From: an uncultured Chitinophagaceae bacterium | GTDB taxonomy: Bacteria > Bacteroidota > Bacteroidia > Chitinophagales > Chitinophagaceae | DNA: 5,355 nt | Direction of reading: 5' to 3' | NCBI GenBank assembly: GCA_937900675.1 | Contig: CALCEA010000116.1 | Location: 1-5,355, forward strand | Shown here: piece by piece, positions 1 through 5,355 of the stretch | How the letters are laid out: every line of letters starts with the position of its first letter | Numbering within the stretch: position 1 is the first letter of the stretch | The notes under the pieces: generated by a model | Told to the model about the DNA's origin: nothing | The model's database searches: none | Seen by the model: the letters and a program-made list of their open reading frames with translations, nothing else | Program-made: the position numbers and the translations under genes

Positions 1-313
1 ATAAATGCACATTGGGATATTGATGATGCAAAGCTTCTACAATAAAAGCAGTATCATCTTCCGAAAAATCATCCATCACAATAATTTCAAAAGCATCTTT
101 TGGATAATCCTGCGCCAAGATTGATTCTACACAAGCTTTAATATTTGCCGCTTCATTTCTTGCTGGAATAATAATAGAAAACTGAGTAGGCGGAGCCGCA
201 ATATCAGTGGGCTTGAAAACACTTAATTTACTATACCAATACCTATAAGCCATCAGCAATAAAGCATATAAGATGGTTAGTATGGCAACAAAGTAATCAA
301 GCATTTGAATCAT
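1..313 (-). CDS. Membrane-anchored family 2 glycosyltransferase, N-terminal part (cut by left edge)
   Basis: Reading leftwards from the ATG at 313-311 gives 104 open codons to the window edge. Residues about 5-22 are one hydrophobic segment (begins LDYFVAILTILYALLLM), probably an N-terminal membrane helix or signal anchor, followed by a basic/aromatic stretch. The GT-A/GT2 start follows: FSIIIPARNEAANI, the nucleotide-binding first strand, and about 35 residues later EIIVMDDFSEDDT, matching the conserved DDxSxD-type motif. Such enzymes transfer a sugar from a nucleotide-sugar donor at the inner face of the membrane; acceptor and sugar cannot be told from this part. The DxD and QxxRW regions lie outside the window. 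A second in-frame ATG lies at 304-302 (Met4) and is an alternative start. The gene is divergent from the sugar-acid operon and has no evident functional link to it. Family call is firm; function is not. Confidence 0.88.
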   Translation of the reverse strand, partial: MIQMLDYFVAILTILYALLLMAYRYWYSKLSVFKPTDIAAPPTQFSIIIPARNEAANIKACVESILAQDYPKDAFEIIVMDDFSEDDTAFIVEALHHQYPNVHL

Positions 314-377
314 AGGGCAAAGTTACTAGGAAATTTTAGTGGATTTGTATAAATTGTAGGGATAAATAGGCTTGCTC
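314..377. other. Divergent intergenic region with presumed operon promoter
   Basis: These 64 bp separate the glycosyltransferase gene from the five-gene operon and must carry the operon's promoter if it is transcribed locally. On the plus strand the nearest match to TAnnTTTG is TGGATTTG at 340-347, with one mismatch and no TTG 17-23 bp upstream. The direct repeat TTGTA-TAAA-TTGTA (345-358) and short inverted arms ACTA/TAGT (325-328 and 337-340) are the only other structures seen. A weak core promoter would fit an activator-dependent operon, but that is inference. Confidence 0.3.
318..325 (-). promoter_or_regulatory. Possible -7 promoter element of the glycosyltransferase gene
   Basis: On the minus strand this reads TAACTTTG, an exact match to the Bacteroidota -7 consensus TAnnTTTG. 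It lies only 4 bp before the ATG at 313. Transcription would then start at about 313-315, making the mRNA nearly leaderless for that ATG, or giving a leader of about 10 nt for the alternative ATG at 304. I find no TTG -33 element at the usual distance upstream, so the call is weak. Confidence 0.3.
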
Positions 378-2030
378 ATGTCAGAGAATAAACAATTGGT
401 AATAAAGATCCATCCGCTAGACAATGTCTTGGTGGCTTTGACCGATTTAAAGAAGGGAACAGACATTTTTCATCAAGACCAATCATACCATTTAGTAGAA
501 GATATCGCTGCAAAGCATAAATTTTTTATTACCCCCTTAAAAAAAGGTGAAAGGGTGATCATGTATGGTATAACAGTTGGAAAAATTAAGACCGATTCAG
601 TTGCGATAGGACAATTAATGAGTACTCATAATACAGTACACGAAGCCGATCCATACGCTTATAGAAATTTTCAATACCAATGGCAGGCACCTGATATTAG
701 TAAGTATCAAAACAAAACATTCAATGGATACCACCGTTCAGATGGTAAAGTAGGTACAGCCAATTACTGGTTATTTATTCCAACGGTGTTTTGTGAAAAT
801 AGAAACCTAGATATTATCAAAGCTTCATTGAATGAAAGTTTGGGTTATGCAGTAGACAATAAATACAAACAATTCACAGCACAGTTGGTCGATCAAATTC
901 AGGAAGGAAAAAATATTGGAGTAGAAGAAATAGCTTTTGAGCAAAAGACCAATGATAAAAGAGTCTTTAAAAACATTGATGGTATAAAATTTTTAAATCA
1001 TAATGGGGGCTGCGGAGGAACAAGACAGGATGCATCCACATTAAGTAAATTATTAGCAGCCTATGCAGATCATGCCAATGTTGCTGGTATCACTTTGTTA
1101 AGCTTGGGTTGTCAACATTTACAAATAGAAGATTTTAAAAAAGATTTGCTAGAACGCAATCCAAAATTCAATAAACCATTGTTGGTTTTTGAACAACAAA
1201 GTACCAAGAGCGAAGAGGCATTAATCAAAGATGCTATCAAACAAACATTAGAACAATTAATAGAAGTTAATAAAATAGAAAGAGCACCTGCCCCATTAAG
1301 CAAATTGAATATTGGTGTGAAATGTGGTGGAAGTGATGGATTTAGTGGTATATCAGCCAATCCTGCAGTGGGACATACTGCAGATTTATTAGTGGCATTG
1401 GGTGGACAAATTTTATTAGCAGAATTTCCTGAACTATGTGGTGCAGAACAAGAATTGATTGATAGATGTGTGAATGAAGCAACTGCTAATAAGTTTATTC
1501 AACTGATGGAAGGCTATAATCAAATGGCCCATGCTGTGGGCAGTGGATTTCATATGAATCCCTCTCCTGGAAATATAAAAGATGGATTAATTACAGATGC
1601 CATTAAAAGTGCAGGTGCGTGTAAAAAAGGAGGCACTGCTCCAATAATAGATGTGTTGGATTATACAGAACCTGCTATACATCCAGGGCTGCATTTGGTT
1701 TGTACTCCAGGCAATGATGTAGAAGCAACCACAGGAAAAGCTGCAAGTGGTGCAACCTTAATTTTATTTACCACTGGATTAGGCACTCCTACTGGCAACC
1801 CCATTTGTCCAGTAATTAAAGTGGCAACCAATACTACATTAGCAAATCGCATGTCAGATATAATAGATATCAATACTGGATTTATTATTGAAGGAACAAA
1901 ATCAATTGAAGAAGTAGGAGAAGAAATTTTGGACTATTGTATCAAAGCTGCTAGCGGAGAAATTATTCCAAAAGCAGTTCAATTACAACAAGACGATTTC
2001 ATTCCTTGGAAAAGAGGGGTATCATTATAA
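378..2030 (+). CDS. UxaA/GarD-family sugar-acid dehydratase, probable L-fuconate (6-deoxyaldonate) dehydratase
   Basis: The protein has 550 residues and the layout of full-length altronate/galactarate dehydratases: an N-terminal SAF-type domain (about 5-85, with GERVIMYGITVGKI and STHNT), then the catalytic UxaA/GarD region from GYHRSDGKVGTANY (117-130) to the end. Conserved stretches include NHNGGCGGTR (207-216), LGCQHLQ (243-249), KCGGSDGFSGISANPAVG (315-332), EFPELCGAE (349-357), NPSPGN (394-399), KKGGT (416-420) and FTTGLGTPTG (464-473). The Cys-rich and Gly-rich motifs fit the divalent-metal-dependent dehydration of this family. The expected reaction is aldonate to 2-keto-3-deoxyaldonate plus water. 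Operon partners point to a 6-deoxy acid such as L-fuconate, not altronate: no uronate isomerase or KDG kinase/aldolase is nearby. I chose ATG 378; an in-frame TTG at 372 would add only two residues. AGG at 368-370 is a marginal ribosome site. Family sure, substrate inferred. Confidence 0.87.
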   Translation: MSENKQLVIKIHPLDNVLVALTDLKKGTDIFHQDQSYHLVEDIAAKHKFFITPLKKGERVIMYGITVGKIKTDSVAIGQLMSTHNTVHEADPYAYRNFQYQWQAPDISKYQNKTFNGYHRSDGKVGTANYWLFIPTVFCENRNLDIIKASLNESLGYAVDNKYKQFTAQLVDQIQEGKNIGVEEIAFEQKTNDKRVFKNIDGIKFLNHNGGCGGTRQDASTLSKLLAAYADHANVAGITLLSLGCQHLQIEDFKKDLLERNPKFNKPLLVFEQQSTKSEEALIKDAIKQTLEQLIEVNKIERAPAPLSKLNIGVKCGGSDGFSGISANPAVGHTADLLVALGGQILLAEFPELCGAEQELIDRCVNEATANKFIQLMEGYNQMAHAVGSGFHMNPSPGNIKDGLITDAIKSAGACKKGGTAPIIDVLDYTEPAIHPGLHLVCTPGNDVEATTGKAASGATLILFTTGLGTPTGNPICPVIKVATNTTLANRMSDIIDINTGFIIEGTKSIEEVGEEILDYCIKAASGEIIPKAVQLQQDDFIPWKRGVSL

Positions 2031-2040
2031 AAACAAAACT

Positions 2041-2799
2041 ATGTTTCAACTAAATCATAAAAAAGCAGTAGTGACTGGCGGCGGCAGCGGAATAGGCAAA
2101 GCCATTTGTAAAGTACTTGCTCAACAAGGCGCTACCGTTCATGTTATAGACATCAATTTAGAACAAGCTTCGGAAACTGTTGCAGAGATTGGTCAAGAAA
2201 AAGCAACTGCTCATGCATTGGATGTAACCAATCAACAAGCAACAATTGCCTTATTTGAAAAGATAGGCTCTATTGATATCTTAGTAAACTGTGCAGGTAT
2301 ATCTCATATTGGTAACGCCATTAATACGAGTGAAGCAGATTTTGAAAAAGTGTTTCAAGTAAATGTGAAAGGAGTTTATAATTGTTTACATGCAGGCATT
2401 CCTCAATTACAAAAAAATAAAGGAGGTGCTATTGTAAACATTAGTTCTATAGCTGCTAAGGTTGGATTGAGTGATCGATTCGCTTATAGTATGAGTAAAG
2501 GTGCGGTACATGCCATGACATTAAGTGTGGCTAAAGATTATTTAGCAGATAATATTAGATGTAATAGTATTTCTCCTGCAAGAGTGCATACACCATTTGT
2601 AGATGGATTTTTGAAAAAGAATTATCCAGGCAAAGAAGCCGAAATGTTTGAAAAATTGTCAAAGACACAACCTATAGGGAGAATGGGACAACCTGAAGAA
2701 ATTGCCAAACAGGTATTGTATTTATGTAGTGATGAGGCAAGCTTTATCACAGGAAGTGATTATGCAATAGATGGAGGATATGTAACATTAAATAGTTAA
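2041..2799 (+). CDS. SDR oxidoreductase, probable 2-keto-3-deoxy-L-fuconate 4-dehydrogenase
   Basis: This classical SDR of 252 residues has the usual family length. The cofactor motif TGGGSGIG is at 12-19, with Asp37 at the end of beta-2, which favours NAD+ over NADP+. D61-V62, NCAG (83-86), structural Asn108, Ser136 (in NISS), Tyr149 and Lys153 (YSMSK) complete the expected Asn-Ser-Tyr-Lys set. FITGSDYAIDGGY is the normal C-terminal end. The usual Pro-Gly after beta-6 is replaced by SPARVHTPF (178-186); Arg181 there could contact a substrate carboxylate, by analogy with DHRS6-like SDRs that use arginines for acidic substrates. It starts 10 bp after the dehydratase and precedes the diketo-acid hydrolase, so oxidation of the 4-hydroxyl of a 2-keto-3-deoxy acid to the 2,4-diketo acid is the best guess. 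The SDR call is certain and the substrate is inferred from context. Confidence 0.85.
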   Translation: MFQLNHKKAVVTGGGSGIGKAICKVLAQQGATVHVIDINLEQASETVAEIGQEKATAHALDVTNQQATIALFEKIGSIDILVNCAGISHIGNAINTSEADFEKVFQVNVKGVYNCLHAGIPQLQKNKGGAIVNISSIAAKVGLSDRFAYSMSKGAVHAMTLSVAKDYLADNIRCNSISPARVHTPFVDGFLKKNYPGKEAEMFEKLSKTQPIGRMGQPEEIAKQVLYLCSDEASFITGSDYAIDGGYVTLNS

Positions 2800-2814
2800 T
2801 TAAAAAATAGTACA

Positions 2815-3666
2815 ATGAAATTGATCAGATTTGGACGTATTGGAAACGAAAAACCAGGGATACATATTGATGGAAAAAATTATGACCTAAGTAAACATAT
2901 CAAAGATTATGATGAGGCATTTTTTGCAAATGGAGGATTAGCATCTTTAGCATCATTGCTAAAGACTACTAGTTTCCCTGAGGTTTCAGCAGGTGAAAGA
3001 ATTGGATCTCCTATTGCAAGACCTTCTAAAATATTATGTATTGGATTAAACTATGCAAAGCACGCAAAAGAAACAGGTGCAGCTATCCCAACCGAACCAA
3101 TACTATTTATGAAATCAACCACTTCTTTATCTGGACCATACGATCCAATCATGATTCCAAAAGGTTCAGAAAAAACAGATTGGGAAGTAGAACTGGCAGT
3201 TGTTATTGGTAAAAAAGCTTCTTATGTATCTGAAGCAGAAGCTATGGACTATGTGGCTGGTTATGTTTTACACAATGATGTAAGTGAAAGAGCCTATCAA
3301 CTAGAAAGAGGTGGCACTTGGGATAAAGGGAAAGGCTGCGATACATTTGCACCTTTAGGACCGTGGCTGGTTACCAAAGATGAGATTGAAAATCCTCATG
3401 AATTAAGATTGTGGTTAAGTTTAAATGGCAAAATGATGCAAGACGAAAATACCAACGATCTTATTTTCAATATTCCTCAACTCATCTCCTACTCAAGTCA
3501 ATTTATGACTTTACTTCCCGGGGATGTGATTAGCACTGGAACACCAGCAGGCGTTGGTTTAGGCTTTACACCTAATATATATTTAAAAGCAGGTGATGTA
3601 GTTGAATTAGGTATAGATGGATTAGGAACAAGTAAGCAAGAAGTGATTGCTTATCAAAAACACTAA
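2815..3666 (+). CDS. FAH-fold hydrolase, probable 2,4-diketo-3-deoxy-L-fuconate hydrolase
   Basis: The protein has 283 residues, with an N-terminal beta domain (about 1-65) and the fumarylacetoacetate hydrolase catalytic domain (about 70-281). CIGLNYAKHAKE (75-86) supplies the conserved His83. The divalent-metal ligands are visible as Glu124 and Glu126 in DWEVELAVVIG and Asp155 in NDVSER. KGKGCDTFAPLGPWL (171-185) and PGDVISTGTPAGVG (235-248) are family signatures. Members hydrolyse C-C bonds of 2,4-diketo acids or decarboxylate related keto acids. The YcgM/FAHD1-like type with KGK-x-x-DTFAPLGP is the one found in diketo-hydrolase sugar pathways. Beside two SDRs, a lactonase and an acid dehydratase, the likely reaction is 2,4-diketo-3-deoxy-L-fuconate plus water to pyruvate and L-lactate. 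All expected active-site residues are present. The alternative is an acylpyruvate hydrolase of other substrate range. The gene starts 15 bp after the preceding stop, with an A-rich leader. Confidence 0.87.
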   Translation: MKLIRFGRIGNEKPGIHIDGKNYDLSKHIKDYDEAFFANGGLASLASLLKTTSFPEVSAGERIGSPIARPSKILCIGLNYAKHAKETGAAIPTEPILFMKSTTSLSGPYDPIMIPKGSEKTDWEVELAVVIGKKASYVSEAEAMDYVAGYVLHNDVSERAYQLERGGTWDKGKGCDTFAPLGPWLVTKDEIENPHELRLWLSLNGKMMQDENTNDLIFNIPQLISYSSQFMTLLPGDVISTGTPAGVGLGFTPNIYLKAGDVVELGIDGLGTSKQEVIAYQKH

Positions 3667-3669
3667 TAC

Positions 3670-4506
3670 ATGAGAATCATTGATGCACATCAACATTTTT
3701 GGAAATACCATCCACAAAATCATGCATGGATCAATGATGATATGAAAATAATTCAAAAAGATTTTTTACCAGAAGATCTTGCTGTGGTTTTATCTACTCA
3801 AAATGTAGAAGGATGTATTTCAGTTCAGGTAGATCAAACAAAAGAAGAAACCGCTTTTCAAATTGAATACGCTGGTCACAATCCTTTTATCAAAGGAGTT
3901 GTTGGATGGATTGACTTAATGAATCCAACTTTAGAAAGAGATATTGAGATTTATAATGAACAAAAAATTGTAAAAGGTTTTAGACATATTCTACAAGGCG
4001 CTGAAGAGGGCTTTATGCTTCAACCCAATTTTATCAATGGTTTAAAGCAATTATCAAAATATCATTATACCTATGATTTATTGATTTACGCTAATCAAAT
4101 ACAAGAAGCTATTGAGCTAATTAAATCTGTAGAAGATTTACCCATTGTATTAGATCATATTGCAAAGCCTTCTATAAAAACAAAAAGCATTCAAGATTGG
4201 GAAAGAGATATTAAATCATTAGCAAAGTATCCAAACCTTTATTGCAAGATAAGCGGCATGGCAACTGAAGCAGATTGGACTACATGGAATCCAGAAGACC
4301 TAGAACCATACTTAGATATTGTGGTAGAAGCATTTGGAGTAAATAGATTATTATTTGGATCTGATTGGCCAGTATGCTTGGTAGCTAGTAGTTATGAAAG
4401 ATGGTTAAATACGATAAAAGATTATTTCAAAAAATTTAGTATTTCAGAACAAGAGAAAATATTTGCTTTAAACTGCGAAAGCTTTTATACATTAGAGAAA
4501 GCATAA
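3670..4506 (+). CDS. Amidohydrolase-superfamily sugar lactonase, probable L-fuconolactonase
   Basis: The 278-residue protein is a TIM-barrel metal-dependent hydrolase of the COG3618 group, which includes L-fucono- and L-rhamnono-lactonases. The barrel starts with IIDAHQHFW, giving the HxH pair His7/His9. GFRHILQ (103-109) ends with the strand region typical of the group. LDHIAKP (161-167) gives His163, CKISGM is at 192-197, and LFGSDWPVC (228-236) gives the catalytic Asp232 after the last strands. NCESFY near the C-terminus is the common end motif. No signal peptide is visible, so it is cytosolic. It would hydrolyse the 1,5- or 1,4-lactone made by the sugar dehydrogenase to the free aldonate. 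It begins 3 bp after the hydrolase gene's stop and ends 10 bp before the next dehydrogenase, so translation is probably coupled. The 2-pyrone-4,6-dicarboxylate hydrolases are relatives, but the context favours a sugar lactone. Confidence 0.85.
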   Translation: MRIIDAHQHFWKYHPQNHAWINDDMKIIQKDFLPEDLAVVLSTQNVEGCISVQVDQTKEETAFQIEYAGHNPFIKGVVGWIDLMNPTLERDIEIYNEQKIVKGFRHILQGAEEGFMLQPNFINGLKQLSKYHYTYDLLIYANQIQEAIELIKSVEDLPIVLDHIAKPSIKTKSIQDWERDIKSLAKYPNLYCKISGMATEADWTTWNPEDLEPYLDIVVEAFGVNRLLFGSDWPVCLVASSYERWLNTIKDYFKKFSISEQEKIFALNCESFYTLEKA

Positions 4507-4516
4507 ATCAATCATT

Positions 4517-5263
4517 ATGAATTTATCCCTTGAAAATAAAGTAATCATTGTTAGTGGAGGCGCTAGAGGAATAGGTGAAGGAATTGTAAAAACTTTATTA
4601 GCAGAGAAAGCCATCCCTGTGGTGATTGATCAAAGAGTATCTTCCATTGAAGTAGTTAAAACAATACAAGCAGATTTAACCAATCCGCAAGCATGTGCAA
4701 CTGCCATTGAAAATATTGCAAAAGAGTTTGGTAGCATTTATGGATTAGTGAATAATGCAGGAGTGAATGATGGAGTGAATTTAGAAAACGGAAATTATCA
4801 ATCATTTATAGATAGTCTACATAAAAATTTAGTGCACTATTATTTATTAGCTCATCATGCACTACCCTATTTAAAAACAAGTAAGGGTGCCATTGTCAAT
4901 GTCAGTTCAAAAACTGCTGAAACTGGACAGGGCGGAACATCTGCCTATGCAGCAGCCAACGGAGGAAGAAATGCATTAACTAGAGAATGGGCTGTTGAAT
5001 TATTGCCATTTGGCATAAGAGTAAACGCTGTGGTGGTAGCTGAATGTTACACCCCAATGTATCAAGAATGGATACAAACCCAGGAAAATCCTGAAGAAAA
5101 GCTACAATCCATCCAAGCAAATATCCCTTTGGGAAAGCGATTTACCACCCCTGAAGAAATTGGACAAACTGTAAGTTTCCTATTATCTGAAAAATCCAGC
5201 CATACCACCGGGCAGTTGATCCATGTGGACGGTGGCTATGTACACCTAGACCGAGCACTCTAA
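4517..5263 (+). CDS. SDR oxidoreductase with YxxxN active site, probable L-fucose (6-deoxysugar) 1-dehydrogenase
   Basis: This 248-residue SDR has full length and a complete fold. The cofactor motif is SGGARGIG (13-20, Ser in place of Thr), with Asp38 at the end of beta-2 (NAD+-type), NNAG (79-82), Asn104, Ser131 (VNVSS) and Tyr144. The position of the catalytic lysine is Asn148: the motif reads YAAANGGRNALT where YxxSKGAxxALT is usual. The codons TAT GCA GCA GCC AAC show no frame problem. After beta-6, the usual PG is replaced by AECYTPMYQEW (195-205). The C-terminus TTGQLIHVDGG is normal. By elimination it should be the first enzyme, oxidising the free sugar to its lactone for the adjacent lactonase. 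Given the missing Lys, catalysis may use another residue (Arg151 is one turn on) or the role may differ. The SDR family is certain; the reaction is inferred and less secure than for the other SDR. Confidence 0.78.
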   Translation: MNLSLENKVIIVSGGARGIGEGIVKTLLAEKAIPVVIDQRVSSIEVVKTIQADLTNPQACATAIENIAKEFGSIYGLVNNAGVNDGVNLENGNYQSFIDSLHKNLVHYYLLAHHALPYLKTSKGAIVNVSSKTAETGQGGTSAYAAANGGRNALTREWAVELLPFGIRVNAVVVAECYTPMYQEWIQTQENPEEKLQSIQANIPLGKRFTTPEEIGQTVSFLLSEKSSHTTGQLIHVDGGYVHLDRAL

Positions 5264-5277
5264 AAATCCCCCTATTT

Positions 5278-5303
5278 TTTGGTCAAATCCACCAAATTTC
5301 TTG
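5278..5303 (+). terminator. Weak candidate terminator hairpin after the operon
   Basis: The perfect inverted repeat TTTGGT (5278-5283) / ACCAAA (5291-5296) has a 7-nt loop and is followed by TTTCTTG. It sits 14 bp after the stop of the last SDR, in the right place for the operon's end. The stem has only two G-C pairs and the T tract is short, so termination strength is doubtful. The left arm overlaps the TTG proposed as the -33 box of the next gene, so it could equally be a protein-binding site. Confidence 0.3.
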
Positions 5304-5311
5304 TAGCTTTG
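5279..5311 (+). promoter_or_regulatory. Bacteroidota-type promoter for the next gene
   Basis: TTG (5279-5281), 22 bp of spacer, then TAGCTTTG (5304-5311) match the Bacteroidota pattern of a TTG -33 box and a TAnnTTTG -7 box with 17-23 bp between them. Transcription would begin near 5315-5317, leaving a leader of about 18 nt before the ATG at 5334. This suggests that the downstream gene has its own promoter and is not simply the sixth gene of the operon. Confidence 0.5.
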
Positions 5312-5313
5312 AA

Positions 5314-5329
5314 TTAGTTGCATAACTAA
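5314..5329. repeat. Inverted repeat at the predicted transcription start, possible operator
   Basis: TTAGTT (5314-5319) and AACTAA (5324-5329) are exact reverse complements around the 4-bp centre GCAT. The repeat covers the predicted start point of the 5279-5311 promoter, where a bound repressor would block transcription. It is all A/T except for one G-C pair per arm, so it would be a poor RNA hairpin. A DNA-binding site is the better reading. No second copy is seen upstream of 378. Confidence 0.35.
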
Positions 5330-5333
5330 CTAT

Positions 5334-5355
5334 ATGTCAAACAACCAATTTAAAA
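5334..5355 (+). CDS. Start of an unidentified gene, cut by the right edge
   Basis: ATG at 5334 opens a frame reading MSNNQFK to the window end, about 22 bp after a good TAnnTTTG box. Seven residues are too few to name a family. A transporter, mutarotase or regulator for the pathway would be plausible here, but nothing in the visible residues shows it. Confidence 0.4.

Noticed and set aside
325..340. ACTA-N8-TAGT palindrome in the divergent intergenic region
   Set aside because: The arms are only 4 bp, are expected by chance in AT-rich DNA, and do not match the inverted repeat at 5314-5329.
372..377. TTG start for the dehydratase, two codons before the ATG
   Set aside because: ATG at 378 is the ordinary start with a marginal AGG 7 nt upstream; the TTG adds only Met-Leu and has no better leader.
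1112..1360. Minus-strand open frame of 82 codons
   Set aside because: It lies wholly inside the dehydratase gene on the opposite strand, resembles no family, and the sense frame carries strong conserved motifs here.
1661..1873. Minus-strand open frame of 70 codons
   Set aside because: It is antisense to the most conserved C-terminal part of the dehydratase; the open frame is a by-product of codon use, with no start signals of its own.
378..2030. Altronate dehydratase of hexuronate breakdown (UxaA proper)
   Set aside because: No uronate isomerase, tagaturonate reductase or KDG kinase/aldolase is nearby, while a lactonase and a diketo-acid hydrolase are, which fits a lactone and 2,4-diketo route.
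5262..5279. AAAAAT-CCCCCT-ATTTTT inverted repeat right after the last stop codon
   Set aside because: The stem would be entirely A-U and the C-rich part is in the loop, so it is unlikely to form a stable terminator.
1..5355. CRISPR arrays, tRNA or rRNA genes, transposons, defence system
   Set aside because: I see no repeat-spacer pattern, no tRNA-like cloverleaf and no transposase or terminal repeats; the window is an ordinary metabolic region.

Overview
The window looks like chromosomal DNA of a member of the Bacteroidota. The DNA is AT-rich. The gene starts have A/T-rich leaders without a clear Shine-Dalgarno sequence. The best promoter candidates match the Bacteroidota -7 consensus TAnnTTTG. 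The order Chitinophagales or a relative would fit, but the sequence alone does not fix a genus.

Layout: positions 1-313 hold, on the minus strand, the N-terminal part of a membrane-anchored family 2 glycosyltransferase that runs off the left edge. A 64-bp divergent intergenic region follows. From 378 to 5263 there are five tightly spaced plus-strand genes, with gaps of 10, 15, 3 and 10 bp, that read as one operon: a UxaA/GarD-type sugar-acid dehydratase, a short-chain dehydrogenase (SDR), a fumarylacetoacetate hydrolase (FAH)-fold hydrolase, an amidohydrolase-superfamily sugar lactonase and a second SDR. After a 70-bp gap with a weak hairpin, a promoter-like sequence and an inverted repeat, a further plus-strand gene appears to start at 5334 and leaves the window.

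Together the five genes supply each step of a non-phosphorylative, 'diketo-hydrolase' route for a 6-deoxyhexose, most likely L-fucose and possibly L-rhamnose or a related sugar. The second SDR would oxidise the sugar to the lactone, and the lactonase would open it to the aldonate. The dehydratase would give the 2-keto-3-deoxy acid, and the first SDR would oxidise that to a 2,4-diketo-3-deoxy acid. The FAH-fold enzyme would cleave this to pyruvate and L-lactate. No kinase, isomerase or aldolase is present. In operon order the genes encode steps 3, 4, 5, 2 and 1.

Three points stand out. The acid dehydratase is of the UxaA/GarD type, not the enolase-superfamily type known for the Xanthomonas L-fuconate pathway. 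The last SDR has Asn where the catalytic Lys of the YxxxK motif should be. Both SDRs have lost the usual Pro-Gly after beta-6. Transporter, mutarotase and regulator are not in the window. All substrate assignments are inferences from family and gene context.
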